DNA from: CAYQUC01 sp964420605
GTDB lineage: Bacteria; Pseudomonadota; Gammaproteobacteria; UBA6429; Thiohalophilaceae
NCBI GenBank assembly: GCA_964420605.1
Contig: CAYQUC010000001.1
Location: 62,001-126,000 of the forward strand
DNA: 64,000 nt
Direction of reading: 5' to 3'
Shown here: one piece after another, positions 1 to 9,179 of the stretch
Position numbering within the stretch: position 1 is the stretch's first letter
How the letters are laid out: each line of letters starts with the position of its first letter
Translations under genes and position numbers: made by a program
Notes under the pieces: model-generated
What the model was told of the DNA's origin: nothing
The model's database searches: none
The model's input: the letters and a program-made list of their open reading frames with translations, nothing else

Positions 1-560
1 ACTTTAAAAAACCTGATGACTTGAGTGGTTTTATTGCTGAGCTGCATCAGTTAAAAACACGCCATTACACTGAATTAATGACTAAAGGCGATATTCCATT
101 GCGTGCTGGTGTTGAACGATTATTAGTCGAGGCCAGACAACAAGGTGTGCGTTTGGCTATATCAACCACAACAACGCCTAAAAATGTTGAAGTATTATTG
201 AGCCAAACTCTTGGAGCCAAGTCTTTGGCCTGGTTTGATGTTATTGCTGCTGGTGACATTGTGTCGAGTAAAAAACCGGCACCGGATATTTATGATTACG
301 CTTTAAAAGAACTTGGCCTCGATGCGAGTGAATGTCTGGCACTGGAAGATTCGCATAATGGTTTAGTCTCTTCTTTAGGCGCTAACCTAAAAACCATTGT
401 CACTATCAATGAGTATACCGACGATGATGATTTTGCTGGTGCGGCAATGGTATTGAATCATTTAGGAGAGCCCAATAAGAGTAATACTTGTTTGTCGGGC
501 TTTAGCTGTCGTAATAGCTATGTTGATATTGATTGCTGTCGGGCAATAATTGCCGGATAA
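1..560 (+). CDS. HAD-superfamily phosphatase, CbbY-like (5' end outside window)
   Basis: This is the C-terminal part of a haloacid-dehalogenase phosphatase. The frame is open to the left edge, so the start and the DxDxT nucleophile motif lie outside the window; a TTG at position 21 is only an internal codon. Visible HAD motifs are the Ser/Thr motif II (LAISTTTTPKN), the Lys motif III (KKPAPDIY) and the acidic motif IV (ALEDSHNGL). The arrangement, and the end of the protein (NSYVDIDCCRAIIAG), resemble CbbY, a sugar-bisphosphate phosphatase often linked to the Calvin cycle. The last 25 residues are unusually Cys-rich. The stop codon overlaps the ribosome-binding site of the next gene, so the two are probably co-transcribed. 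The exact substrate cannot be read from the sequence. Confidence 0.8.
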   Translation, partial: FKKPDDLSGFIAELHQLKTRHYTELMTKGDIPLRAGVERLLVEARQQGVRLAISTTTTPKNVEVLLSQTLGAKSLAWFDVIAAGDIVSSKKPAPDIYDYALKELGLDASECLALEDSHNGLVSSLGANLKTIVTINEYTDDDDFAGAAMVLNHLGEPNKSNTCLSGFSCRNSYVDIDCCRAIIAG

Positions 561-564
561 GGTG
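558..564 (+). promoter_or_regulatory. Shine-Dalgarno TAAGGTG that selects an ATT start
   Basis: TAAGGTG overlaps the stop codon of the CbbY-like gene and lies 8 bases before ATT at 573. No ATG, GTG or TTG occurs in the aminotransferase frame between the upstream stop (558-560) and ATG 624. The site therefore supports initiation at 573 on AUU. Confidence 0.5.
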
Positions 565-572
565 ATTCGGCT

Positions 573-1751
573 ATTAACATAAAACTCGCTTCCCGTGTTT
601 CTAAAATTCAACCATTTCATGTTATGAAATTGCTTGCTAGAGCGCGTGAACTTGAGTCTGAGGGGAAAAACATCATTCATATGGAAATTGGTGAGCCGGA
701 TTTTATCACGCCGCAACCAATTTTAAATGCTGCTCAAACCGCAATTGCCAATGGCAAAGTTCATTATACTCCAGCGATGGGCTTACCCGAGCTTCGACAA
801 GCAATTTCTGATTATTATCAACACCAATTTCAACTGGATATCGCGGCACAGCGTATCATCATCACTCCCGGTGCTTCGGGGGCATTATTATTACTGTTCG
901 GATTATTGGTGGAGCAGGATCAAAATGTAATGATGTGTGATCCGGGTTACCCGTGTAATAAGCATTTTGCCGAATTTATTAATGCGCGAGCTACATTAAT
1001 TCCGGTCACTGCAGAAAGCAATTATCAGTTATCGCTGGCGTTATTAACTGAACACTGGGATGTGAACATTAAAGTAGTGTTATTAGCTTCACCATCAAAT
1101 CCAACTGGGACAGTGGTTTCAGAACAGCAATTGCTTGAAATGTCAGATTTTGTTGAGTTGAAAGGAGCAGTACTGGTGGTCGATGAGATTTATCAAAGCT
1201 TGTATTATGGCGTACGCAGTAAATCGATATTAAGCTATTCAAACTCTGCATTTGTTATTAATAGTTTTTCTAAATATTTCGCCATGACGGGGTGGCGCTT
1301 GGGTTGGATTGTGGCACCGGATGATGATGAAATACTCAATGGCCTTGATAATTTAGCTCAAAATTTATTTCTCGCAGCTCCAACCGTCGCGCAACATGCG
1401 GCATTAGCGGCTTTTAAACCTGATACTATTAAAATAGTGGAACAAAATCGTCTGGAGTTTCAAGCTCGGCGAGATTATCTTTATGATGCTTTAATAGAAA
1501 TTGGATTTAAAATAAAAGTTAAACCTGTTGCTGCATTTTATATTTATGCCAACTGCAGTCAATTTAGTATGGACAGTGAAAAATTTTGTACTGATGTATT
1601 AGAAGATATTGGGGTTGCAATTACCCCTGGTGTTGACTTTGGAACTTTTAAATCCGAGCAGCATGTGCGTTTCGCATATACGACATCGTTGGATAATTTA
1701 AAAATCGGGATAATGCGCTTAAAAGCCTATTTATCCCGAAGTTTAAGTTAA
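573..1751 (+). CDS. PLP-dependent aminotransferase, class I/II (probable ATT start)
   Basis: Fold-type I aminotransferase of the aspartate/alanine aminotransferase family, 392 residues from 573. The first ATG is at 624, but the frame upstream encodes the family's conserved N-terminal stretch (LASRVSKIQPFHV, leading into VMKLLARARELE), which would be lost with that start. Visible motifs are the substrate-loop region HMEIGEPDF, the glycine-rich cofactor segment TPGASGALLL, SPSNPTGTV, the DEIYQ Asp/Tyr pair and the Schiff-base lysine in NSFSKYFAMTGWRLGW. The gene follows the CbbY-like gene with no gap, and its stop overlaps by four bases with convergent cysZ. Amino-donor specificity cannot be assigned. 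The coding call is very secure; the start is uncertain (573 ATT, 579 ATA, or truncated 624 ATG). Confidence 0.9.
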   Translation: MNIKLASRVSKIQPFHVMKLLARARELESEGKNIIHMEIGEPDFITPQPILNAAQTAIANGKVHYTPAMGLPELRQAISDYYQHQFQLDIAAQRIIITPGASGALLLLFGLLVEQDQNVMMCDPGYPCNKHFAEFINARATLIPVTAESNYQLSLALLTEHWDVNIKVVLLASPSNPTGTVVSEQQLLEMSDFVELKGAVLVVDEIYQSLYYGVRSKSILSYSNSAFVINSFSKYFAMTGWRLGWIVAPDDDEILNGLDNLAQNLFLAAPTVAQHAALAAFKPDTIKIVEQNRLEFQARRDYLYDALIEIGFKIKVKPVAAFYIYANCSQFSMDSEKFCTDVLEDIGVAITPGVDFGTFKSEQHVRFAYTTSLDNLKIGIMRLKAYLSRSLS

Positions 1752-2521
1752 TTACTATTTGTAACGTCGCTAACCGCTTTACTTTCATAGGTTTCTTGCT
1801 GGGGTAAGTATTCTTCTACCCATAAAATGGTTGCTCCGGCTACCGCAGTTGGCATGACTAAAAAATTGATAATCGGGATAGCCGTTGCTGCAGTTGTAAT
1901 TCCACCAAATCCAATCGTAAGAAGACGTTTTTCGGCTAAATTGGCGCGAATATTTTTAAATGACATGGAGTAATTACCCATTGGATAATCAATATATTGT
2001 AATGACATGATCCATGCGCCAAATAGAACCCAAACAACAGGCGTTATTATATTAATTACAGGAATAAACGATAAAATGACGATAGGAATTGCCCAGAGAA
2101 TATAATAAAGAATTTTGCGTAATTCATTTTTAATGCTCAGTAATATTTCTGCCCACAAATCCAGCTCACTGTCGGGTGGTGGGGTGCCGGTTAATTTCTC
2201 TTCAACAGCTCTGGCCAAATAACTATTAAAAGGTGACGCTATTAAGTTGGCTATAATCGAAAAACTAAATGAGAATACAAACAAAGTTAGAATAAAAAAT
2301 ATTGGCCATAAGATCCAAATTAGCCAACTTAACATTTCGGGTAATAAACTTTCAAGCCAGTCTAAAAATAAACTAAAGTAGTCCGCTGCTATAAACATTA
2401 AAATTGAAAATATGACTAAATTTAATAAAAATGGAATGATTACGTAGGATCGAATACCGGGTTTATTCAAAAAACTTAAACCGCGAAAAAAATATTTTGC
2501 GCCTTTAATTGGATTGGTCAT
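1748..2521 (-). CDS. cysZ: CysZ-like sulfate permease (EI24 family)
   Basis: A 257-residue inner-membrane protein with the family's N-terminal signature GAKYFFRGLSFLNKPGIR, followed by hydrophobic segments at about 25-50, 70-95, 140-175 and 205-230. CysZ proteins import sulfate for cysteine synthesis in Gammaproteobacteria, and length and motif positions match. The reading frame ends convergently with the upstream aminotransferase, with their stop codons overlapping. Assimilated sulfate is one possible source of the sulfite that the ComA enzyme at 41.9 kb would need, although the sulfite-producing genes are not in the window. Confidence 0.85.
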   Translation of the reverse strand: MTNPIKGAKYFFRGLSFLNKPGIRSYVIIPFLLNLVIFSILMFIAADYFSLFLDWLESLLPEMLSWLIWILWPIFFILTLFVFSFSFSIIANLIASPFNSYLARAVEEKLTGTPPPDSELDLWAEILLSIKNELRKILYYILWAIPIVILSFIPVINIITPVVWVLFGAWIMSLQYIDYPMGNYSMSFKNIRANLAEKRLLTIGFGGITTAATAIPIINFLVMPTAVAGATILWVEEYLPQQETYESKAVSDVTNSN

Positions 2522-2598
2522 TTATAAAACCTGTGATGTCAAGATTGGTGATAAATTGTTGTTAACAAGTGTACCAGAATATACGCAGTCACTCGTTA

Positions 2599-3933
2599 TT
2601 ATTCTAATTGAGCTGATGACTGTGCTAATAATGCCATACCGTAAGCTGCATCGGAATTATCGGGGGTCAATATTGGAATTTGTAACTTAAACTGCCGAAT
2701 CTGTGTCCAAACCGAATTTTGGCTACCACCACCGACGCTAACTACTTTTTGTATTTTTGGGCAGCCCATTTCAGCCAACCGTTGATAACACTGGTACTCG
2801 ATGTCAGCGATACCTTCTAGCATTGCTTTAAAAAACTTAACATCGTCCGCGGGTCTAGGTGCAAGTAACGCAGGGTAATTTTCATCATTGACAGGAAATC
2901 GTTCGCCTTTTTGTAATAGTGGATAATAGTTTAACCCGGTTGATATATTCGGGTTGATAGCTTGACTCATCTGTTGCATCTGAGTTTTATTAAAATAGTG
3001 TTGCAACACGGCTCCGCCAGAATTAGAACCACCTCCGACTAAATAATGGCCATTATAAGGTTGACTGTAAATGCCATATTGCGCATTTGACACTGGAGTA
3101 TCACTAATAACTTTAACAACCAGAGTTGAGCCAAGTGACGTTATGGCATCGCCAATCTCATTTATCCCTGTAGCCATCACTGCAGCGGTGCTGTCAGTGG
3201 TACCCGTGATGATGCAGAGTTGGCGAGAAAATCCAAATTTGGCGGCCAGCGCGTTTCTAATTAGACCTACTGTGGTCCCCGGAGCACAAACCGACGGTAG
3301 CTGTTGTGGTTGTATGTTAAATTTGCTTAACCAGTCTGGCCATTGATTCGTGTTGAGCTCAACTCCTGATTTTAACGCATTATTACAATCAGTTATGGTG
3401 TAGTTGCCGGTCAGTTGACCAACCAACCAGTCGGCCTGGTGTAGGAATTTGTCAGTTTTGTTTGGTTGATAGTAACGCTGCAGCCAGATCATTTTGGCAA
3501 TGCCCGAGCTAGTGCTGTGCAGTACGGTATTGTGCGGTACTAATTGTCGAAGCTCATTGGCTTCGGTGGTGGCACGAGAATCATTATACATCAGAGCCTG
3601 GCTGATGGCTTTGCCGTGCTGATTAGCGAGTAATACCGTGCCAGATGTGGCATCAAGTGCGAGGTGATGAATTTTCTGAAGCTTAACTTTTGTACTGAGA
3701 TCGACCATTAAGTCACAAAAACAATTCCACCAAATGAGAGGATCTTGTTCTTGATGGCCATAGGGAAGTACTGTTTCTAATTGTTGTTGATATGAGATTT
3801 GAGCCGCTGCAACATTTTGCTGATGTTGATCGATAACAATCGCTCGAATACCCGAAGTGCCAAAATCAATGCCTAAATAGAGTTGTGCGCTATTTGACTG
3901 TCGGCTAATTGATGTTATTTGTTGTTTTTGGAT
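2599..3933 (-). CDS. FGGY-family carbohydrate kinase (probable ATC start)
   Basis: An ATP-dependent sugar or polyol kinase of the FGGY family, about 444 residues. The N-terminal phosphate-binding motif YLGIDFGTSGIRAIVID lies upstream of the first ATG (3708), in the same uninterrupted frame, so a 3708 start would remove an essential part of the fold. The frame is closed by TAG further upstream and contains no ATG, GTG or TTG before 3708. ATC at 3933 is preceded by TAAGGAC with 7-base spacing and is the best start. Other motifs are QADWLVGQLTG, GTTDSTAAV with the catalytic Asp, and the adenosine motif VGGGSQNSVW. The substrate is unknown; xylulokinase- or gluconokinase-like activity is possible. 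It lies alone between cysZ and queF on the same strand. Confidence 0.85.
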   Translation of the reverse strand: MQKQQITSISRQSNSAQLYLGIDFGTSGIRAIVIDQHQQNVAAAQISYQQQLETVLPYGHQEQDPLIWWNCFCDLMVDLSTKVKLQKIHHLALDATSGTVLLANQHGKAISQALMYNDSRATTEANELRQLVPHNTVLHSTSSGIAKMIWLQRYYQPNKTDKFLHQADWLVGQLTGNYTITDCNNALKSGVELNTNQWPDWLSKFNIQPQQLPSVCAPGTTVGLIRNALAAKFGFSRQLCIITGTTDSTAAVMATGINEIGDAITSLGSTLVVKVISDTPVSNAQYGIYSQPYNGHYLVGGGSNSGGAVLQHYFNKTQMQQMSQAINPNISTGLNYYPLLQKGERFPVNDENYPALLAPRPADDVKFFKAMLEGIADIEYQCYQRLAEMGCPKIQKVVSVGGGSQNSVWTQIRQFKLQIPILTPDNSDAAYGMALLAQSSAQLE

Positions 3934-3940
3934 AACTAGA

Positions 3941-3947
3941 GTCCTTA
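3941..3947 (-). promoter_or_regulatory. Shine-Dalgarno TAAGGAC that selects an ATC start
   Basis: Read on the minus strand, TAAGGAC is followed by seven bases and then ATC (3933-3931), the first plausible initiation codon upstream of the kinase's GIDFGTSG motif. It is a second case, beside the aminotransferase, where a good ribosome-binding site precedes an AUU/AUC codon and no canonical start is available. Confidence 0.5.
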
Positions 3948-4061
3948 CTGTAATCGAATCGATTAGTTTAGACTAGTATGGTATTTTAATATTGTTATGG
4001 CATTTATTATATTCTTTAACGATCTAAATTACATTGATGAAGTATAATAACTAGCTGTTAT

Positions 4062-4472
4062 CTATAGCAATTCTATTTTTTCTTTTGGTTTCCAACCATC
4101 TTGCTGATGTTCTGCAATGACATTGGTATAGACCCCGCCACGGACATTAAAATTTGCCCGTACTCGCATAAACCGCGGTGAACATGCAACCACAAAGTCA
4201 TTTAACATGGAATTGGTTACCGCTTCATGAAATGTCCCCAAATCGCGATAGGACCAGATATAGAGTTTAAGTGATTTTAATTCTAGACAGGATTTATCCG
4301 GAATATAATCAATATATATTGTCGCAAAATCAGGCTGGCCGGTTTTGGGGCACAGACAGGTGAATTCGGGTAATTCGATTTGAATGGTATAGTCCCGTTC
4401 AGGATTCGGATTTTCAAATGTTTCTAGATTTTGATTGGCTAATGTTGACATGAGGGGACAATACCGATTCAC
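4062..4472 (-). CDS. queF: NADPH-dependent 7-cyano-7-deazaguanine reductase (QueF, short type)
   Basis: Reduces preQ0 to preQ1 in queuosine (tRNA modification) synthesis. At 129-136 residues it is the single-domain cytosolic type, not the long duplicated form of Escherichia coli. The active-site Cys lies in CLCPKTGQPDF, the NADPH-binding QueF motif is ELKSLKLYIWSYRD, and a catalytic His-Glu pair follows in FHEAV. The open frame begins at GTG 4472; ATG 4451 (MSTLANQN) is the more family-like start. Neither has a clear Shine-Dalgarno sequence. It is transcribed away from smc. No other queuosine genes are present. Confidence 0.93.
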   Translation of the reverse strand: MNRYCPLMSTLANQNLETFENPNPERDYTIQIELPEFTCLCPKTGQPDFATIYIDYIPDKSCLELKSLKLYIWSYRDLGTFHEAVTNSMLNDFVVACSPRFMRVRANFNVRGGVYTNVIAEHQQDGWKPKEKIELL

Positions 4473-4697
4473 TATTAATCTGACAAGTTATTTTATCAGA
4501 TTTCAATAAATTCATGGAATTGTGTTGAATTTAATAGGCTAAGTTACTAATGTTATTGCAAAACAATGAGGGCGATTATATTCCTATGTGATTGTTGATA
4601 TTACTAAGTGGTATTATTCAGGTGTGCTTAGTGATGTATTAATCATTAATTTACAATATCTTAAGTGGGGTATCTAATGTAAATAATTATAAATTTT

Positions 4698-4719
4698 TAG
4701 TGCTATTCTAGTGCTATTC
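4698..4719. repeat. Perfect 11-bp tandem duplication
   Basis: TAGTGCTATTC occurs twice in direct succession (4698-4708 and 4709-4719). It probably reflects slippage in a non-coding region; no function is evident. Confidence 0.7.
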
Positions 4720-4799
4720 TAAAGTGTTTAGCTAAAAATACGGTTTAAGTGGTCAAATATTGAAAATAAATTAATAAATTGCCCATTTAATTCAAAGTC

Positions 4800-4841
4800 A
4801 ATCTTGTATCATTAGACCCCAATCTTGTATCGTATAGCCCC
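4800..4841. repeat. Two 21-bp direct repeats abutting the smc start codon
   Basis: AATCTTGTATC followed by ten bases ending in CCCC is repeated twice without spacer, 16 of 21 positions identical. The second copy ends exactly before ATG 4842, so there is no Shine-Dalgarno sequence in front of smc. TTGTAT (4804-4809) and TATCGT (4828-4833) could act as a weak -35/-10 pair giving a very short or leaderless transcript; this is inference. Confidence 0.55.
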
Positions 4842-7800
4842 ATGAGATTACGTAAAATAAAATTAGCCGGTTTTAAATCATTTGTTGATCCAACCACCAT
4901 TTTAATGCCTAGTAATTTAATCGGTGTTGTTGGTCCCAATGGTTGTGGTAAATCAAATGTTATTGATGCAGTTCGTTGGGTGATGGGGGAATCATCAGCC
5001 AAACATCTTCGCGGAGAGTCCATTACCGACGTCATATTTAATGGTTCAACCTCGCGTAAGCCAGTTGGTCAGGCCATGGTTGAATTAATTTTTGACAATG
5101 ATGAAGGCCGACTGGGTGGTGAATACGCGCAGTACAGTGAAATTTCAATTAAACGCACAGTCTCTCGCGATGGTCAGTCGATTTATTATCTGAACAACGC
5201 ACGCTGTCGTCGACGCGATATTACCGATATCTTTTTAGGTACCGGTTTAGGGCCTCGAAGCTATGCGATTATTGAACAGGGTACAATTTCACGAATTATC
5301 GAAGCAAAACCAGAAGAGCTTCGGGTATTCATTGAAGAAGCAGCAGGAATTTCACGTTATAAAGAACGGCGACGTGAGACAGAAAATAGAATCAGACACA
5401 CTCGCGAAAATCTGGATCGATTGAGCGATTTACGCGATGAATTGCAAAAACAAATTATTCATTTAGACCGACAAGCTAAGACAGCTGAAAAATATAAAAC
5501 GTTTAAAGACGAAGAACGAATTATTAAAGCCCAGTTATTAGCTTTGCACTGGAAGACTTTGCACGATTCGTCGGCGGATACTGAAAAAGAAATCAACGAT
5601 AAAGAAGTGGCATTAGAAGCCGCCATTGCCAAGCAGCGTGAAATTGAAGCTGGTATTGAAAAACACCGAGAGCAGCATATTGAAGCAACCGATAAATTTA
5701 ATGAAGTTCAAAGTCGTTTTTATGGTGTTGGCGGTGATATTGGACGTTTAGAGCAATCTATTCAACATGCTAAAGAGCGTCGACAACAATTAGAACAAGA
5801 TATCACGCAATTAGACGATAGCTGGAAAGAGGCGCAGGTTCATTTATCCACTGATAATGAAAAGATTGAAACATTACAAGCTCAAAAAATTGAATTAGAG
5901 CCGAATTTAGAAATAGCGCAAGAAAAAGAACATACCTCAACCGCGGCATTAGCAACTTCTGAACAAGCCATGAAAGAGTGGCAAGTTAATTGGGAACAAT
6001 TAAACCAAAAAGCAGCTGATCCTGCTAAAAATGTTGAAGTGGAACGCACTCGAATAGAACAACTTGAGCAACATACGGTGCAACAAGCTAAACGGTTGCA
6101 GGCTATTGAGTCGGAATTAAATGAACATTCGCCGGATGCGTTAACGGAACAAATCAATCTATCTCAAAATACTGTTGAGACAACTGAAGCTAAAATTTCA
6201 GAGCAAAAGGAACGTTTGGAGCAAAAGCTAGAAAATATTGCGTCAATTCGTGACTCTATATTATTAGTCAATGATGAGTTGAATTCAAAACGCAGTGAAT
6301 TGCAAAATAGTCAAGGCCGTCGATCATCCTTAGAAGCATTACAACAGGCAGCTCTCGGTAAACAATCGGGAGCAGTAACAAACTGGCTTGAATCAAATCA
6401 GTTAAATGATGTATCACGTTTAGCTGAACAAATGGATGTGACCCAAGGTTGGGAGCGCGCATTAGAATGTGTATTAGGACAAAATTTACAAGCGGTCTGT
6501 GTTGATGAGATTAATGCAGTAACGGATGCCTTAACGGAATTAACTAAAGGTAGTATTACTTTAATTGATAAAACTAGCTCAGATAACAGCAGTATTGTTA
6601 CTAATTCTGAACTACCCGAGCTTTTATCATCTAAAGTGAGTTCAGATTGGTTAGTTCATGAGTTAATTAGCAATGTGTATTGTGCTGAAACCTTGGAGCT
6701 AGCGTTAGAGAAACGTTCGTTATTAAAGTCGAATGAATCCATTATTACTAAAGATGGTATTTGGATCGGTGTTAATTGGTTAAAAGTCGTTCGTGATGAT
6801 GATGCTCAAGCTGGGGTACTGCAACGTGAACAAGAGATTAAGCAACTTAATGAATCATTAAATCTAATTACGTCATTAATTAGTGAATTTGAAGAGTCGC
6901 ATGTCGCTAAATCTGAAAGCTTATCGAATATAGAGTCAGAACGAGAAAACGAACAATCACACTTAAACCAATTAAATAAAGAATTAGCTGAGTCTCAAGC
7001 CGAACTTAAATCGTTGTCGAGCCGAAGTGAGCAAGTAAAAGTGCGACATGGAAAATTATTGGCTGATGCTCAAGAAGTAAAAGAGTTTATCCAAAAAGAT
7101 AATTCAGTGATTGCTGAATCTCGTTTGAAGTTACAACAAGCCTTGGATGAAATTACATTAGTTGAAGAACAACGCACCACAGAGCTTGCCAAACGTGACG
7201 AAATTAACTCTGAATTAGAGGCTATTCGACAAACAGCACGATCCGATCGAGAAACAGCATCTGAGTTGAAAATTCGTTTTGAAACAGTCAGAACAGAATT
7301 AAATTCGACACAAAGTGCCTTGGAGCGAATGACATCACAGCTAGAGCAGCTATCACAACGGCGTGATGAGTTGAAATCATCATTGTCTCAATGTATTGAG
7401 CCGATTGATAAAATGGCTGTTGAACTTGAACAGTTACTTGAAAAACGCATTATTATTGATAATGAATTAATTGAAGTTCGTGCTAAAGTTGAAGCGCTGG
7501 ATCACGATATGCGCGAGCTAGATAAACAACGCCATGAGAGTGAAGAACATGTTCAAGTGATTCGCTCAGAATTAGAAACTGTCAGAATTCATTGGCAGGA
7601 AGCGAAAGTTCGCTTAGAAACGTTTGATGAACAAATTATCGAGTCTGGTTTTGAATTAAAATCACTGTTGGAAGAAATGCCTGAAAACGCAACACTCGAT
7701 GCCTGGGATGAAAGCGTTCAATCGTATGAACGTAAAATCAGCCGTTTAGGTCCGATAAATTTAGCCGCGATTGAAGAGTTTCAAACTCAATCAGAACGTA

Positions 7801-8360
7801 AAGAATATCTTGATAAACAAGATGGGGATTTAGTTGAAGCCCTAGACACTCTGGAAGGCGCAATTCGAAAAATCGATAAAGAAACTCGAACTCGATTTAA
7901 AGAAACCTATGACAAAGTGAATACTGGATTAAACGAATTTTTTCCAAGATTATTTGGTGGTGGTCATGCCTATCTTGAGTTAGTTGGCGAAGATTTGTTA
8001 ACCGCTGGTGTTACTGTTATGGCACGGCCTCCAGGAAAGAAAAACAGTACCATTCATTTGCTCTCTGGTGGTGAGAAAGCATTAACCGCGGTGGCATTGG
8101 TTTATTCTATATTCCAATTAAATCCGGCACCATTTTGTATGCTCGATGAAGTTGATGCACCACTTGATGATGCAAACGTTGGACGCTATTGTGATTTGAT
8201 TCGCGCAATGTCAGATAAAACACAGTTTATTTTTATTACACATAATAAAATAACAATGGAAATTGCCGAACACTTAACGGGTGTCACCATGAATGAACCC
8301 GGTGTTTCTCATCTTGTTGCTGTTGATATGCAAGATGCAGTAAAGCTTGCGGCAATTTAA
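4842..8360 (+). CDS. smc: Chromosome segregation protein SMC
   Basis: A 1172-residue ATPase that, with ScpA and ScpB (17.4-19.2 kb), forms the condensin complex organising the chromosome. The Walker A box GPNGCGKSN is at residues 31-39. It is followed by a long coiled-coil arm, a hinge region around 510-670, a second coiled coil, then the ABC signature LLSGGEKAL and Walker B FCMLDEVDAPLDD near the C terminus. Length is typical of bacterial SMC. A Gammaproteobacterium with Smc-ScpAB lacks the enterobacterial MukBEF type here. It is followed 54 bases later by zipA and then ligA, a common gammaproteobacterial order. The ATG directly follows a tandem repeat and has no Shine-Dalgarno sequence. Confidence 0.98.
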   Translation: MRLRKIKLAGFKSFVDPTTILMPSNLIGVVGPNGCGKSNVIDAVRWVMGESSAKHLRGESITDVIFNGSTSRKPVGQAMVELIFDNDEGRLGGEYAQYSEISIKRTVSRDGQSIYYLNNARCRRRDITDIFLGTGLGPRSYAIIEQGTISRIIEAKPEELRVFIEEAAGISRYKERRRETENRIRHTRENLDRLSDLRDELQKQIIHLDRQAKTAEKYKTFKDEERIIKAQLLALHWKTLHDSSADTEKEINDKEVALEAAIAKQREIEAGIEKHREQHIEATDKFNEVQSRFYGVGGDIGRLEQSIQHAKERRQQLEQDITQLDDSWKEAQVHLSTDNEKIETLQAQKIELEPNLEIAQEKEHTSTAALATSEQAMKEWQVNWEQLNQKAADPAKNVEVERTRIEQLEQHTVQQAKRLQAIESELNEHSPDALTEQINLSQNTVETTEAKISEQKERLEQKLENIASIRDSILLVNDELNSKRSELQNSQGRRSSLEALQQAALGKQSGAVTNWLESNQLNDVSRLAEQMDVTQGWERALECVLGQNLQAVCVDEINAVTDALTELTKGSITLIDKTSSDNSSIVTNSELPELLSSKVSSDWLVHELISNVYCAETLELALEKRSLLKSNESIITKDGIWIGVNWLKVVRDDDAQAGVLQREQEIKQLNESLNLITSLISEFEESHVAKSESLSNIESERENEQSHLNQLNKELAESQAELKSLSSRSEQVKVRHGKLLADAQEVKEFIQKDNSVIAESRLKLQQALDEITLVEEQRTTELAKRDEINSELEAIRQTARSDRETASELKIRFETVRTELNSTQSALERMTSQLEQLSQRRDELKSSLSQCIEPIDKMAVELEQLLEKRIIIDNELIEVRAKVEALDHDMRELDKQRHESEEHVQVIRSELETVRIHWQEAKVRLETFDEQIIESGFELKSLLEEMPENATLDAWDESVQSYERKISRLGPINLAAIEEFQTQSERKEYLDKQDGDLVEALDTLEGAIRKIDKETRTRFKETYDKVNTGLNEFFPRLFGGGHAYLELVGEDLLTAGVTVMARPPGKKNSTIHLLSGGEKALTAVALVYSIFQLNPAPFCMLDEVDAPLDDANVGRYCDLIRAMSDKTQFIFITHNKITMEIAEHLTGVTMNEPGVSHLVAVDMQDAVKLAAI

Positions 8361-8414
8361 CGATTAAATAATAAAGAATGCGTTTTTGCAGGCTTATTTT
8401 TCTGGAAAAATTTA

Positions 8415-9170
8415 ATGGATGCTTTCCGCATTAGTTTAATAGTTGTTGGTGTTACGGTCTTGTTAGGAATCTATATTTTTGATTCTAACAAGAAGTTACG
8501 CTTATTTTTTAAAAGTATTAAGCTGAAACAATTATTTAAAAGAAAGAACCGTATCGAAGATGACGATGAGTATATTCATGAGCCTGAAATTGATGACGAT
8601 TCTGATATATTAGAGCAGATTGAACAAATGGAGGGTGTTGTAGCACAACCCTATGCAAAAAGTGAGTTAGATGTTAAAGAACAAGAGATCGTCGAACTGA
8701 CTGATGAAATATCGGTATCGCTTGGTGAAGAAATGGTTGTTGTATTTTTTATTATTTCACGTGGTGACAATTATTTTGGTGGTTCTGCGATAAATAGTAT
8801 TTGTAGCTCAAATGGTTTTGAGTTTAATGATAAATATATATATGAAAAATTTTCGATAAGTAACTTAAAAGATAAAAGACCGATAGCAAGTATTGTTAAT
8901 TCTTTTGAGCCTGGAACCTTTGATTCTGACTTTGACAACTTTGATACAAAAGCAATAACATTATTATTGTTTCTTCCCGGGCCAGATGCTGAACTCGATG
9001 CTTTTAATGATATTGTTTTATGCGCCAGAAATATTGCCGACAATCTCAATGGCGAATTGTGTGATGAGACACGTAGTGTATTAACTCAGCAAACAGTAAG
9101 TCATTTAGAAGAAAAAATTGAAGCCTTTCAATTTAAAAATAAACTACTGAAAACCTCACAACAACATTAA
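8415..9170 (+). CDS. zipA: Cell division protein ZipA
   Basis: A 251-residue division protein that tethers FtsZ to the inner membrane. The N-terminal transmembrane anchor is at residues 5-24 (ISLIVVGVTVLLGIYIF), followed by a basic then acidic linker (about 30-95) and a C-terminal FtsZ-binding domain (about 100-245) containing MVVVFFIISRGDNYFGG and a TLLLFLPGP strand. ZipA is restricted to Gammaproteobacteria, which supports the taxonomic placement. It lies between smc and ligA, its usual neighbours, with only nine bases to ligA. Confidence 0.93.
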   Translation: MDAFRISLIVVGVTVLLGIYIFDSNKKLRLFFKSIKLKQLFKRKNRIEDDDEYIHEPEIDDDSDILEQIEQMEGVVAQPYAKSELDVKEQEIVELTDEISVSLGEEMVVVFFIISRGDNYFGGSAINSICSSNGFEFNDKYIYEKFSISNLKDKRPIASIVNSFEPGTFDSDFDNFDTKAITLLLFLPGPDAELDAFNDIVLCARNIADNLNGELCDETRSVLTQQTVSHLEEKIEAFQFKNKLLKTSQQH

Positions 9171-9179
9171 TTTTAATTC

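Larger units (their letters stand above)
4473..4841. other. Intergenic region between queF and smc with two short tandem repeats
   Basis: About 370 AT-rich bases between divergent queF and smc. No open frame or RNA gene is supported. It must hold the promoters for both genes. Two tandem duplications are visible (4698-4719 and 4800-4841), the second touching the smc start codon. Confidence 0.6.

Noticed and set aside
460..560. Frameshift at the end of the CbbY-like gene, because another frame encodes a hydrophobic helix
   Set aside because: The present frame ends with a segment resembling the family's usual C terminus, so no shift is needed.
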